From: Charina bottae
Taxonomy: Eukaryota; Chordata; Lepidosauria; Squamata; Charinaidae
Length of the DNA stretch: 64,000 nt
Assembly (NCBI GenBank): GCA_023362775.1
Contig: JALMGJ010000016.1
Coordinates: 1,123,001 to 1,187,000, forward strand
Direction of reading: 5' to 3'
Shown here: piece by piece, positions 34,926 through 47,300 of the stretch
Numbering within the stretch: the stretch's first letter is position 1
Layout: each line of letters opens with the position of its first letter
Notes under the pieces: model-generated
Database searches by the model: none
What the model was told of the DNA's origin: nothing
What the model saw: only the letters and a program-made list of their open reading frames with translations
Position numbers and translations under genes: made by a program

Positions 34926-37600
34926 ATGGTCCTAAATCTTTGGAACTGACTTTCAATTCACCTTTCAGCTCAGGCATTTAAATAGGACTTGAAGATCTTC
35001 CTTTTCAAGAAAACATTTGATTAATTCTGTATGTATGCAGAGTTATCAATTCCACATACAGTATGTGGGGTTTCGATATTTATTCTGACATGAATACCCA
35101 TTCCTCACTTCTTTTTTACATGGTTTTGGAACACATATTCATAATATTTATTTATTATATTTCCACTCTGGCATAATCAAACAATTCTTGATATATAGAT
35201 TCTCAGTCTATATAAACAAACTTACAACATCCATGGTGTGATTTAAACGAATGAAAACAATGATAACCATATCAGCCCCCACATGAAACTTAAGGACACA
35301 AAATGACAAGAAACAAAAAATAAAACAAGAAATAGAATCAGAATCCGGTATAGATTGAAGGAAAGGCCTTCTGAAACAACTCAGTTTTTTAAAAGAATTT
35401 GGAATGAACTGGGCATCTGATTATCAAATGAGGTGCTACATAGCTGTCACATCAGTTTTATTTGGATATAATGTACATTTTATTACACAGTATATACCAG
35501 AAGTACTTCCCCTTCAGCTATGACCTTGATAGGTAATTCCTCTATTATAGTACAATATAAACTTGTTTGTCTCAGGTTTCAGCAAGATTTAGCAGAACAT
35601 GTTTCTCCTGATATAAGCTGCTGCTGACTTTTAACCTAATTGTGGAAAGAACATGAAACAATTTTGGAAAGAGAATAGTTCTGTGAGTTGAAGAGAAGTT
35701 TGGGAACTTATAGACTCCAAAAAGTAATAGATCTCTTGGGGTCATTTACTCCAACAGCTGTCATACCGTTAGTTTACATCACTGAACTTAATTTTCACCA
35801 ATAATAATTTTTCCCTATTATGTACAGATCTTGTTCACACATTGCACCAAGTTATAATGTGGTTTATAATATTGGTTTATGGCTCGGCAAGTTGCATATA
35901 TCTGGCCAATTTCTGGGCTATTCAGTACAGCATGGTTTAGTAAACCATGGCTTGTTTAGTGAGTGATGAATGATGAAATGTATCCTTTAATGCAACATTC
36001 CAAGACTCCTGGATAATAAAGTGCCTTGAATCAAAAACTTAGTAATCAATGCTTGGGAGAAAGATTTGTTTGAAAATTGTGTAATATAAAAACACCTTGT
36101 TCGTACTTCCCAAACCTAATACACAAGCGGGACAGACTTTCTTTGGCTTTTTTCATATTTTTCCAAATTATGTGATGCAGATTTCTCAGCTTAGAAATCT
36201 TAGGCAGAACTATGTACTAGTGAATATATATTAGGAAATAGCATTAAATAGGGATATAATACCTGCAAAACAGCTTGTGTAACAGCAAATGAATATAAAA
36301 CCTATGCATGAATTTGAGGGCAGGTTTCTTTTTATTTATTTTTTAGGTTGCAACAGAAAATAAGCAAATATATTTTAGAGAGACTACCAATATGGTGTGC
36401 CAGCATAAAGACCTGTCTGAGGAATTAAAACACTAACTTAAAATGCTTTCTTAAAAACATAATATTTTATTATCCAAGACCCACACTAGGCCTTTGAATA
36501 TATATAGCACAATCCTCACAAATAATAATAATAAAAATCCTGGGCTAGGACAAAAATAGACTGAAAATATTCTCAATTGAAATTTTAATTACAATACAGT
36601 TAATATGATTATCCATCTTGAAAATTACATTTTTGTAGGAGCTTTGTCAGAAGTTATACTCTAGGCTTTAGGGGACCATATGTGAGCCTGGCTCTCAAGT
36701 TGTCCAACCCTGCTGCAACATTTAACCAGATGCCTGCAGTTGTGTGCCCTGTAAATAGTTCCAAGAGGACACTGAAGAAAGTTAAGCATTAGGCAGAAAT
36801 CAAAACTTCCTTTGTTTTTGCCTCTATCTTGATAGTTGCCTAAAAGTGAAGGTACAGGGCGAAAAGAAGTCAGCTACTACTGACAGCATGATAAAGGTTG
36901 TGCTATCTAAGATGGATACCCCAAGAACTGCTATGATAATGGCTTCATTGTTAAATAATATTAGAAGCATCCTGTTTTTCTTAATCTAGAGGAAAGAGCT
37001 AGACGAACAAGGCCACAACTTGATTAAACTGTTAAGAAAACTTTCAGGAAGGGAGCCAACTGTCAAGAAATTCATTTGGGGCAGGGCTTACTATACAACC
37101 CGCTATAGTGGCTGTTATGGATGAAGGTGTGTATCTCCACTCACAGCGCTCCAAGTCAAGTGACTTTGAACTAGTGCCTGAGGTAGGACTCAAAGGGATT
37201 CTTTCAACTATTTCTAGGTCCCTTAGTTCTCAGGAAGGCCAGAAAATACCCCTAATGGTGACACCCTAATACCCCTTAGGGAGTATTTGGCTTTGCTCTC
37301 TCCCCTTTTTTTTTTGTCTCCCACCCAATATAAAGTGTTGCTTGTAGTCTCCATTTGGACAGCTAGAAGATTCAAGCTTTTCCCAAAGGAGAAATAAGGA
37401 ATTGGCTTTGAGGCATTAACGCTGGGTGCTGAACATTGTAATTTTAAAATGGACTTTGAAGGCTTATCGGGAAGACCAAGGTTGGGGGGAGTGGTTCTTC
37501 TTAGCAAGTGGGGAAATCTGCCTGCTATCAGATTCTTATTTTTTCTCTCGGCCATTTTAATTTTCTCTTTTAGAGAGATACTCATGAAAGTGTACCATTG
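34926..37600. other. AT-rich DNA, no gene seen
   Basis: No coding segment is supported. Around 35830-35985, gtggtttataatattggtttatgg and catggtttagtaaaccatgg form an inverted pattern like that near 6.6 kb, possibly an old MITE. A 120-codon frame at 37223-37585 has no recognisable domain. Confidence 0.4.
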
Positions 37601-37616
37601 TTACAACTGACACATT

Positions 37617-37621
37617 TATGT

Positions 37622-37681
<60 letters not shown>

Positions 37682-37725
37682 GTGTATGTGTATGTGTATG
37701 TGTATATATATATATATATATATAT
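37617..37725 (+). repeat. Compound (TG)n-(TATG)n-(TA)n microsatellite
   Basis: Alternating TG, TATG and TA tracts of about 109 bp. The alternating purine-pyrimidine sequence has Z-DNA and cruciform potential. Confidence 0.96.
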
Positions 37726-38012
37726 CTCCCCTTCTATCATGATCACCACCACCATCATCATCCACAGCAGCAGTCTTGGCTTCACTTTTACCACTCCCAG
37801 TAACCTGCATTGTTCCCAGGCCTGAAGGAAAAACAGCCCCACATCCTGGATGTTGACAGTTATTGGGAGTCAGGTGGCATATATGTTAAAAAAAGAAGGA
37901 AGGGGGGGAGGGAGGAAGGACCTATTAACTAAAACCTGAGGGCAATTTTATTTTAGAAGCTACACATGAGCCTCAGTCTATATCAATTTAAATTGTCTTT
38001 ATTTATGAGGTT

Positions 38013-38228
38013 AGAGCCAGTTTGGTTTAGTGGTTAAGGCATCCGGCTAGAAACCAGGAAACCATGAGTTCTAGTCCCGCCTTAGGCACAAAGCCAGCTG
38101 GGTGACCTGGGCCAGTCACTCTCTCTCAGCCCTAGAAAGGAGGCAATGGCAAACCACTTCTGAAAAACCTTGCCAAGAAAACCTGCAGGGAGTAGTCCAG
38201 GCAGTCTCTGAGAATCGGACACAATTGG
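38013..38228 (+). mobile_element. tRNA-SINE, near full length, RTE-type tail
   Basis: tRNA-like head gccagtttggtttagtggttaaggcatccggctag with the B-box-like gagttctagtcc. The MIR-like core is agctgggtgacctgggccagtcactctc, the middle ggcaatggcaaaccacttctg, and the tail cttgccaagaaaacctgcaggga... gagaatcggacac. The final agaatcggacac echoes the BovB/RTE terminus, so BovB may also mobilise this family. This is the most complete copy of the family in the window. Confidence 0.8.
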
Positions 38229-39201
38229 AGATAGAGATAGAGTTATATATTATGGTCCCCATTTTCTGATGCTTGCTTTCTCCCTATTCTGACCATTTGG
38301 GGATTGTCTTATTAAATTCTGTGAGCGCAAGTTCTCCAAGATACTTTCCACGAGTCTCTGTTAAGAATGCTTGGAAGAAAAATATTTTTTCCTGAATTTA
38401 GATATTTTTTTCTGAATCAGTTATTAAAGGTCACTTCAGTATGAATCCAAATTCTCTGACCCCATTCTCAACTCAAGAATTCCATCAAAATATATTTTAA
38501 AATTGATATTTTGAAAGAAAGTTTGTTCAAAATGTTTTAAGTACATATTTAATGTAAGGTTTAACCACAAATCAGTGGAAAAATGCAATAGGCTGGATTA
38601 ATGAGTTGACACATGCAAAGGTATCAGTTTGATTCATCTAACTCTAGTCTCCAGGAGATGGCAGTAGGAGACAGATTCTTCTCAATTTTTTCCATGCAAG
38701 TCTATACATGTGTATGTATGAGTACTAGGCCAGTGTGAAGCAATGTTTTCTTTAGCAAATCAGTTTGCACTGTGAGATGACCTGATTCATTTCACCAAAG
38801 CAAAGAAGCTACCCAATTTATTTTGATGAACCATTTTGGGTGAGGTTGAACTGTTTCAGGCCAAGGTTGTGAAAGTTGTCTCCTCTTGACCTTTCCCCTC
38901 AGTTCTGGCTGAAGTGCTTTCAGCCTGGGCAGTTTTGAGATTGTCCATCCCATGTTCCAGATGGACATGGCATGGAGGATCTTCCGTGTACAATATGCTG
39001 CTGAGTGTCCAGGCTAAGCAGCACATGCTGGGGGCAATTCAAAGTTCCTCTGGTTGGGTTGCTCTGTTGCACACTGCAGTCAGTCCAGCAGCATGCACTG
39101 AATCATGCTAAAGGTAATCCACATGGTGGTTTTTTCCAAGTCCTTTGGATGTAGAGAGTAAAGAAGAAAAGAATATGACCTTGACATAGAGCAGAGAGAT
39201 C
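38229..39201. other. no gene seen
   Basis: Single-copy AT-rich DNA. Nothing is recognised. Confidence 0.4.
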
Positions 39202-39209
39202 TGTTAAGC

Positions 39210-39413
39210 CAGGGGTCCCCAACCTTTTTGGTGCCAGGGACCGGTTTCAAAAGACAATTTTTCCATGGACTGGGGGGGCGGAGTTTCTGGGATTCCCGTG
39301 GACCAGGGGTGGGGTTTGCAGGCAGGAGCCAATCACAAGCACTGGGGGGTGGGGTTTGTGGGCAGGAGCCCCGCAGCCCAGTTAGTAACAGGCCCACAGG
39401 TTGGGGACCCCTG
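39210..39413. mobile_element. hAT MITE with perfect 8-bp TSD
   Basis: A 204-bp element with perfect 15-bp inverted termini, caggggtccccaacc and ggttggggacccctg, the pattern of hAT (Charlie-like) ends. Its flanks are the perfect duplication tgttaagc (39202-39209 and 39414-39421). The interior contains gcaggagcc repeats and no transposase. Confidence 0.93.
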
Positions 39414-39421
39414 TGTTAAGC

Positions 39422-41219
39422 AATGAGGAGGAAAACATACCTGCAGCCCAAAACAAGAAGAAAGTGTGCGTGAATGTCTCAGAGGGACAACCCTCTAATT
39501 CATATCAGTATATGAGAGGTAGGAGGTAAAGCACAATCATACTTTTATTGCAATCTCAATAAAAGTAGTTTTAGGCTTCCATGAAGTTTATTTCTTGGTC
39601 TGGTCTACATTGTGGAGCAGACAGAGAGGCTTCCTGGTGCATGTTTTCTGTGGAACACTCTGCCCTGTTGCTGAGTGAGAGTGATCCTATTCTCATGGTC
39701 TTCTAGAGGCTTGTGACATTTTTACTTTTCCAGAATGCATTCAAGTTTTGCTAAGTAGAGTCACTGGCATCAGGATGTTTTTATTACTGCTTGCTTTATT
39801 ACTGTTGATTTTTGTATAACTTGTATTATTCTTTTCATTTTAATGCATATCTGTATATCACCAGATTGAGAAGTTGGTTAAATCTCAGAAATATATACAA
39901 ATATATAAATATATGAAGCCATCAAAGTGAAGATCTTATTCAAAACACTCTAGCCAGTGTTTTGATCTTCTGAATCAAGACTTTTCTTGGCACAGTACAC
40001 CTCTGGAATGCCTTTTCCCTGTTCCACCATCTGTCTTCCCTCCTTAACTTTTAAAAATAATATGAAATATTTGCTTTGATCTGCTTCTTTAGTATCAGTG
40101 GATGCTTAATTTTTACTTGATTGTGCTTGGTAGTTATTAATTAAGGGGCCAGTAAGTGACTTTGTAAACTTTGCTATTGTTTCCCATATTTTCTAACAGC
40201 TGACAAAGCTGCTGCAAAGGAATGACCTGGGAATAGTTTCACTAATGGATGAGAGTATCCTCTGCTAAAGCAGAAATTGGTAAACTGAGTTAAGATTACT
40301 TACTGAATTCCTAAAGTGGCAATAACCAGCCTAATTGCTCCTTTCAAAGGACCAACCGATCACACCATTTTGTTAATGTCCTAATAGTGCTGCACAATAA
40401 ATGTTCTGTAGGAGAAAACATCATCAGCTATTTAACTAAAAACCAGAGAAAAATCAGTTGCATCCTATAGTGACTGAGTATAAAATTACTGTAATATAGC
40501 TGATGCACCTACAGAATCATGTGTTATTTTACTAAGTCTGTTAAGTAAGGCTACCATATCTGGGCTGCAAAAATCCAGAGAACCATGAAATGACAACAGT
40601 GAGTTAGACTTCTCAGCATCTCTATGCTGCCATTTAATGGGCATTTGGATTTTTCTAGCCCAGATACAACAGTCCTCACACACACATATTTCTTAGGCTA
40701 TAACGCACAAGAGAAAGACAGAGAGGGAGGGATGTTCCATAAATCAATGAAATTTATGGGTTGAAGTTTGATTTGAGACCTAACATTTAACTGAATAATT
40801 GGCTAAAAAGACCCATTAAAACATTTGAAAATGTCTCTAGTAAATATAGCAGCATTTTTTCTTTTAAAGGAAGTATACTTATTTATAGAAAGTGAGTACT
40901 ATACAATACAGTATACTATAGTAAAGGCATTCACTCCCATGAAAAGAAGACAATAAGCTAACTGCATCTTCTAAGATACCAATACACGTGTTCCACAAGG
41001 TATCTTGAAATAATCCCTCACCTCAAGTTTTGGAGCTGGGATGTGAGATGAGGCCTGTTAATTTGTCAGTTGGTTGCCTATCTGCTACTGATTTGCAAGA
41101 TGGATTTTTTAGATTTCTGCCGCATGATATTTGTTTGTTATAACTGTTTTAATTAGAGCCACATTCCTTGAGTTAGATAGCCATATAAATTTATTTATAA
41201 ATAAATAAATACATTTGGC
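39422..41219. other. AT-rich DNA, no gene seen
   Basis: Single-copy sequence. A (AAAT)n run at 41190-41212 may be the tail of an eroded L2. Confidence 0.4.
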
Positions 41220-41312
41220 TTGTTATTGTTTTTGGTTTTTAACTTTCTGTAAACCACCCAGAGTTGCATTTGTAAGATGGGCAGCAATATGAATTGCTAA
41301 ATAAATAAATGG
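41220..41312 (+). mobile_element. L2-group LINE 3' end, short
   Basis: Just the 3' terminus (gtaaaccacccagagttgcatttgtaagatgggcagcaatatgaattgc) with a short aaataaataaat tail. Confidence 0.75.
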
Positions 41313-41502
41313 GAATAATTCTTTTTGTAACAAATCTGGCCAGGGGATTAAAAGGCCACATTTCATTCCAATGAATAAATAATAAAAAAATAAATCTATA
41401 TTTGACCAAAATTGTTCCATACATTTCAATTATATTAAAGATCTTATCCATGTTCTGATTGATTCCAGTAAAACAGTAATCTAATATTATATGAGGCTTG
41501 TT

Positions 41503-44255
41503 TGTTGTTGTTGTTGTTGTTCAGTCGTTCAGTCGTGTCCGACTCTTCGTGACCTCATGGACCATAGCACGCCAGGCCTTCCTGTCCTCCACTGTCTCTC
41601 GGAGTTTACTCAAATTCATGTTCATTACATCGGTGATGCTATCTAACCATCTCATCCTCTGCCGTCCCCTTCTCCTTTTGCCCTCAGTCTTTCCCAGCAT
41701 CAGGGTCTTTTCCAGTGAGTCCTCTCTTCTCATTAGGTGGCCAAAGTATTTGAGCTTCAGCTTCAGCATCTGTCCTTCCAATGAGCAGTCAGGGTTGATT
41801 TCCTTTAGGATTGACTGGTTTGACCTCCTTGCAGTCCAAGGGACTCTCAAGAGTCTTCTCCAGCACCACAGCTCGAAAGCATCAATTCTTCGGCGCTCAG
41901 CCTTCCTTATGGTCCAACTCTCACAGCCATACATTGCTACTGGAAAAACCATAGCTTTAACTATACGGACCTTTGTCGGCAAGGTGATGTCTCTGCTTTT
42001 TAATATGCTGTCTAGGTTTGCCATAGCTTTCCTCCCAAGGAGCAAGCGTCTTTTAATTTCATGGCTGCAGTCACCGTCTGCGGTGATCTTGGAGCCCAAG
42101 AAAATAAAATCTGTCACTGCTTCCATTTCTTCCCCTTCTATTTGCCAGGAAGTGATGGGACCAGATGCCATGATCTGGGTTTTTTTAATGTTGAGTTTCA
42201 AGCCAGCTTTTGCACTCTCCTCTTTCACCCTCATCAAGAGGCTCTTTAGTTCCTCTTCACTTTCTGCCATTAGGGTGGTATCATCTGCATATCTGAGGTT
42301 GTTGATATTTTTCCCGGCAATCTTAACACCGGCTTGTGATTCATCCAGCCCGGCATTTCTCATGATGTACTCTGCATATAAGTTAAATAAGCAGGGTGAT
42401 AATATACAGCCTTGTCGTACTCCTTTCCCAATTTTGAACCAGTCGGTTGTTCCATGTCCGGTTCTAACTGTTGCTTCTTGACCCACATACAGGTTTCTCA
42501 GGAGACAGGTAAGGTGGTCTGGTACTCCCATCTCTTTAAGAATTTGCCACAGTTTGTTGTGATCCACACAATCAAAGGCTTTAGCGTAGTCAATGAAGCA
42601 GAAGTAGATGTTTTTCTGGAACTCTCTTGCTTTTTCCATGATCCAGCGAATGTTGGCAATCTGATCTCTAGTTCCTCTGCCTCTTCGAAACCCAGCTTGC
42701 ACTTCTGGTAGTTCTCGGTTCACATGCTGCTGAAGCCTAGCTTGTAGGATTTTGAGCATAACCTTGCTGGCATGTGAAATGAGCGCAATTGTACGGTAGT
42801 TTGAACATTCTTTGGCATTGCCTTTCTTTGGAATTGGAACGTAAACTGACCTTTTCCAATCCTGTGGCCACTGTTGAGTTTTCCAAATTTGTTGGCATAT
42901 TGAGTGCAGCACTTTAACAGCATCATCTTTTAGGATTTTAAATAGCTCAGCTGGGATACTGTCTTCTCCGCTAGCTTTGTTGTTAGTAATGCTTCCTAAG
43001 GCCCACTTGACTTCACTCTCTAGGATGTCCGGCTCAAGGTCAGTGACCACACCATCGTATTTATCAGGGATATTAAGATCTTTCTTGTATAGTTCTTCTG
43101 TGTATTCTTGCCACCTCTTCTTAATCTCTTCTGCTTCTGTTAGGTCCCTGCCTTTTTTGTCCTTTATCATGCCCATCTTTGCACAAAATGTTCCCTTGAT
43201 ATCTCCGATTTTCTTGAAGAGATCTCTAGTCTTCCCCATTCTATTGTTTTCCTCGATTTCTTTGCATTGTTCATTTAAGAAGGCCTTCTTATCTCTCCTT
43301 GCTATTCTCTGGAATTCTGCATTCAGTTGTTTATATCTTTCCCTTTCTCCCTTGCCTTTTGCTTCCCTTCTTTCCTCAGCTATTTGTAAAGCCTCATCAG
43401 TCAGCCACTTTGCTTTCTTGCCTTTCTTTTTCTTTGGGATGGTTTTAGTTGCTGCCTCCTGTACAATGTTACGAACCTCCATCCATAGTTCTTCAGGCAC
43501 TCTGTCTACCAGATCTAATCCTTTAAATCTATTCCTCACTTCCACTGTATATTCATAAGGGATATGATTTAGGTCATACCTGATTGGTCTAGTGGTTTTC
43601 TTTACATTCTTCAATTTAAGCCTAAATTTTGCAATAAGAAGCTCATGATCTGAGCCACAGTCAGCTCCAGGTCTTGTTTTTGCTGATTGTATAGAGCTTC
43701 TCCATCTTTGGCTGCAAAGTATATAATCAATCTGATTTCGGTATTGACCATCTGGTGATGTCCATGTGTAGAGTCGTCTCTTGTGTTGTTGGAAAAGAGT
43801 GTTTGCTATGACCAGCGTGTTCTCTTGACAAAACTCTATTAGCCTTTGCCCTGCTTCATTTTGTACTCCGAGGCCGAACTTGCCTGTTATTCCGGTTATT
43901 TTTTGACTTCCTACCTTAGCATTCCAGTCCCCTATGATGAAAAGGACATCTTTTTTTGGTGTTAGTTCTAGAAGGTGTTGTAGGTCTTCATAGAACCGGT
44001 CAACTTCAGCTTCTTTGGCATCAGTGGTTGGGGCATAGACTTGGATCACTGTGATGTTGAATGGTTTGCCTTGGATTCGAACTGAAAGCATTCTGTCGTT
44101 TTTGAGGTTGTACCCCAGTACTGCCTTTCCCACTCTTTTATTGACTATGAGAGCTACTCCATTTCTTCTAAGGGATTCTTGCCCACAGTAGTATATATAA
44201 TGGTCTCCTGAATTAAATTCGCCCATTCCTGTCCATTTTAGTTTGCTGATTCCCA
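41503..44255 (-). mobile_element. BovB (RTE) LINE, 5'-truncated, 14-bp TSD
   Basis: A 2753-bp insertion. The 3' end is at the left, with a (CAA)n tail (plus-strand gttgttgtt...) and the terminus agagtcggacacgactg on the minus strand (41530-41546). The perfect duplication atatgaggcttgtt lies at 41489-41502 and 44256-44269. The duplication sets the 5' truncation point inside the endonuclease-coding region, so promoter, 5' UTR and the first few dozen codons are missing. Confidence 0.96.
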
Positions 44256-44325
44256 ATATGAGGCTTGTTACCTTTCTATAAAGCCACACCATACTGGGTG
44301 AACTGTCAACATTTGCCATCAACAT
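41521..44325 (-). CDS. BovB LINE ORF: endonuclease-reverse transcriptase
   Basis: The open frame has 934 codons, and residue 25 onward is BovB. The first 24 codons are read-through from host flank, so the nominal start is not real. This is the RTE-type single polyprotein that nicks target DNA and reverse-transcribes the RNA at the nick. APE endonuclease spans about 25-235: GDWNAK (132-137), YTW (186-188), NQID (197-200) and the catalytic SDH (225-227). The RT spans about 430-740: FIDYAKAFD (577-585), GVRQGC (635-640), YADD (679-682). The C-terminal region has WLGHLMRR-type and GRQRMRWLD motifs. The N-terminal endonuclease strand is missing, and the usual Glu of 'ISELKW' is Lys at residue 28 (44242-44244). 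No stop or frameshift occurs in 910 codons, so the insertion is young. RT could be intact, but autonomous mobility is very unlikely. Confidence 0.95.
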   Translation of the reverse strand: MLMANVDSSPSMVWLYRKVTSLILGISKLKWTGMGEFNSGDHYIYYCGQESLRRNGVALIVNKRVGKAVLGYNLKNDRMLSVRIQGKPFNITVIQVYAPTTDAKEAEVDRFYEDLQHLLELTPKKDVLFIIGDWNAKVGSQKITGITGKFGLGVQNEAGQRLIEFCQENTLVIANTLFQQHKRRLYTWTSPDGQYRNQIDYILCSQRWRSSIQSAKTRPGADCGSDHELLIAKFRLKLKNVKKTTRPIRYDLNHIPYEYTVEVRNRFKGLDLVDRVPEELWMEVRNIVQEAATKTIPKKKKGKKAKWLTDEALQIAEERREAKGKGERERYKQLNAEFQRIARRDKKAFLNEQCKEIEENNRMGKTRDLFKKIGDIKGTFCAKMGMIKDKKGRDLTEAEEIKKRWQEYTEELYKKDLNIPDKYDGVVTDLEPDILESEVKWALGSITNNKASGEDSIPAELFKILKDDAVKVLHSICQQIWKTQQWPQDWKRSVYVPIPKKGNAKECSNYRTIALISHASKVMLKILQARLQQHVNRELPEVQAGFRRGRGTRDQIANIRWIMEKAREFQKNIYFCFIDYAKAFDCVDHNKLWQILKEMGVPDHLTCLLRNLYVGQEATVRTGHGTTDWFKIGKGVRQGCILSPCLFNLYAEYIMRNAGLDESQAGVKIAGKNINNLRYADDTTLMAESEEELKSLLMRVKEESAKAGLKLNIKKTQIMASGPITSWQIEGEEMEAVTDFIFLGSKITADGDCSHEIKRRLLLGRKAMANLDSILKSRDITLPTKVRIVKAMVFPVAMYGCESWTIRKAERRRIDAFELWCWRRLLRVPWTARRSNQSILKEINPDCSLEGQMLKLKLKYFGHLMRREDSLEKTLMLGKTEGKRRRGRQRMRWLDSITDVMNMNLSKLRETVEDRKAWRAMVHEVTKSRTRLND

Positions 44326-47300
44326 TTAGTAAAGGAGTCAGGTAACAACGTGATTACATAAATTTGAATAAGCTTTTTCTTGTTGAAAATTAAGTGTTAA
44401 AAAAGAGAGAATAGGCCCTTTGTCTTGGAGGGGACTACAACTTACTTCAGGGGTAGTTCATCAACTTATATACACCGTATATTACACACCTTAGGTATTT
44501 GTCATATAGGGTCTTATACAGTCTTGTAGGCAAAGTTACATGGCTAATTATTCAGATAAACCTAGAGTTTACTGGTTTAATGAACCAGATACATAAATAT
44601 AGAATAATATTTTCAATATTCTCAGTATTGCAGAATTTGCACTGAATTTGGACTGATTGACATTTCTTACTTCCTCAGACAATAAGAAAAGATATTGCCA
44701 CAGCAAGGAGTTGAAACCAACCAAGGCCTTATGACCTCTTATAGATTCTACTTCTGAAAAGAGCTTGCTAAATTCCCTAAAGAGTTGCTATCTAATCTTG
44801 CTATATTTTCTAGACAAAAGGTCCCCAAAGAGTCAACACCTTGAATCTCTTCCTTGCCTGCCATTATGCTAGAGGCAAGGAGCATATGGCCATCTAGTTA
44901 TTACTATATTATAATACCCAACATCCGTTATAATTAGCCACCGTGAACTGGACTGTTGGGAGTTATAATTATGCTAAATAAGTACTGCTTTTGGAAGAGT
45001 TTGAAGTTTGAAGTTTGGTTTTGTTTGTTTTGGAATTGTATCAAGATGTATTTCGCTATAATAAACAATGAATAATCTCACATGCTGACAACTAATTGCA
45101 TCACTTCAGGCAATTTTTGCCCTCCAGACACTAGACCAAATTTCTGCTTAAATTTACATGATTTGCATTATGATGCTATTCTGCAATTGATGTAAATGGC
45201 ATAATTTGTGTCAATTTGCATTATTTGCATATATCCCCAAAATGCCCTAGTTTGGGATTCAATGGACATTACAGAATAATGGATATCAATTCCCCACATT
45301 AGTCTGTTTAATATGAGATGCACTATATATTTATGTTCAAACATGGGACTAGGTGGCAATAAACTATGAGGAAAAAGAATGGTGGGATAAACAAACGGAA
45401 GAAACTTGGATTTTTGGTATATGCTGTTTCCAGTCTCTTCTCCAGCTTTATTTAGATTTTATACAAATTGTTTAATGGAAATGAGTTTACATCAGCAATT
45501 CTAAGCATTTGCAACCTTGTGATATCTAAGATCCAATCCAAGTTACAGGGAATGCTCAGCAACGTGTGCTCCTGACAGTAACAGTGGCTGTTCTGATTTC
45601 TTGCAATGACTCAGAGCAATGCAAAATTTGAGATGTTATGGGATATAAAAATGGCTGCTCTCTACTGCTGCTGCTGCTGCTGCTGCAGTTGTTGTTGTTG
45701 TTATTGTTGCTGTTGTATCAAATACAGGTGCTCCAAATACTGTTAATGCCAGGTTTCTCATCCCTCCTACCACATCAACAAAATGGGAATTTTCTGATGG
45801 AATCTATGAAGAAAAGGATGAAATGTACAAGAGACCATTAGAAAAGGCAATTTCATTTCTTTAAGGAATCCATTTAAATTTACACATGTAAATAGATGGC
45901 AAGATTTACTATCTCATGAATAAAATGTCCTTGGGTTAAAACTATTTTCTTGGTTTACACTCATGACTAGAAGTTGTGAGGCCTTATGGAAAATGTCTGC
46001 AGGTTTTATGACTTCATCCAATACTCTCAAAACTCTGTCAGAATACTTTTCTAATGATGATCTGAACTTTCTCAATAATTTGAACATTGCTACTATTTTA
46101 AAGTTCATCTTCCCCTAGTCTGTACATTAGTTTAACTGGAAGATTTCTGAAAGTTTAAATTGAGATTTCAAGTGCTGCTGAGCTTTGGAATTACATTATC
46201 AGATATATTATACCAGCAGGTCGATGCCAGTAAAAATGCTAATTATTACTTAAGTCCAAATGTATGTTGAGTTTTCAAAATGCAATAAAGACAGATTTGT
46301 TAAGTATTTTTATAATGTTCTCTTCCTTGAAATGTCATAAAATTTTAAGATACTAATAATAATTCTTCTTTTAGAAGCATTATGAATTATGAACAAAGCA
46401 TATTCTGTCTTTGACATAGTCGTTGAAGGTTGCTTTTATTGCAAGTAATAGCAGAAATTTCAGCAACCATTGTATGCAAATGTGGTACATCAATCATTAC
46501 CTTAATTCTAAATAATAATAAATATGCAATCAACATCCTGAAGTGAAAATGAAAAAGAAATGTTCAAAGGAGAGAACACAGAAGAGAGACACACAGATAG
46601 GACACTGATTAATAATTAAGACAATATTTAGGGAGCAAATCTATCCGTATATATTTGGAAGTGAAATCATGGTGTTTTCAATGGGGCTTACTCCCTTGTA
46701 AGAGCATTTTGGCCCAAGGCTGAATTCATATCATGACCCCAGAGCCCAACAACTACTTGCATACAGAGACTGAAGAACCAGTGGTGCCACCGAGGGAGAT
46801 ATCAGGCCTGAGAAGACCACAGAACTGGGACTGTGAACTGAGATATTGGAAGTGTCTTAGCCCATAACATTGGAGACCTATGGTACTCAAGTCTGGATCA
46901 GCAACTGCAGTCCTAAAGCCAAACTTCAGTAATGAGTCAGGAACCTCAGTTCCAAGAGCTTTACAATACAAGGAGCTAGTTCATCTTAGTAGGCAGTATG
47001 CCCAGCTGTCCTGTGACTGACCTACATTTTTTAATTACATTACAAGAGAGGCTGCTTAGACAAGCTAGTTCTTCCTATTTACTTTTGTGACCTGTGAGAT
47101 AACTAGTTAGATACTGTAACTATTTCCACTTTTGTCTTAACTAGGCGCCCAATGCCATCTAGCTACTCAACAATGGAGCTAATCCTCAGTAATATGTAAT
47201 CTCCTCTTGCTGATGCCTATATGCAATTCCAGGGACAGGGGTGGGGGGAGAGAGAGGTTGAAGGACTATAAAATTGCCCAATGAAAGCAACCTCTTTATG

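Noticed and set aside
41498..42481. 327-codon plus-strand open frame
   Set aside because: It is the antisense shadow of the BovB RT C-terminus. Its start lies in the (GTT)n tail and its composition mirrors the complement.
42977..43558. 193-codon Ser/Leu-rich plus-strand frame
   Set aside because: Antisense to the BovB linker between endonuclease and RT; no independent support.
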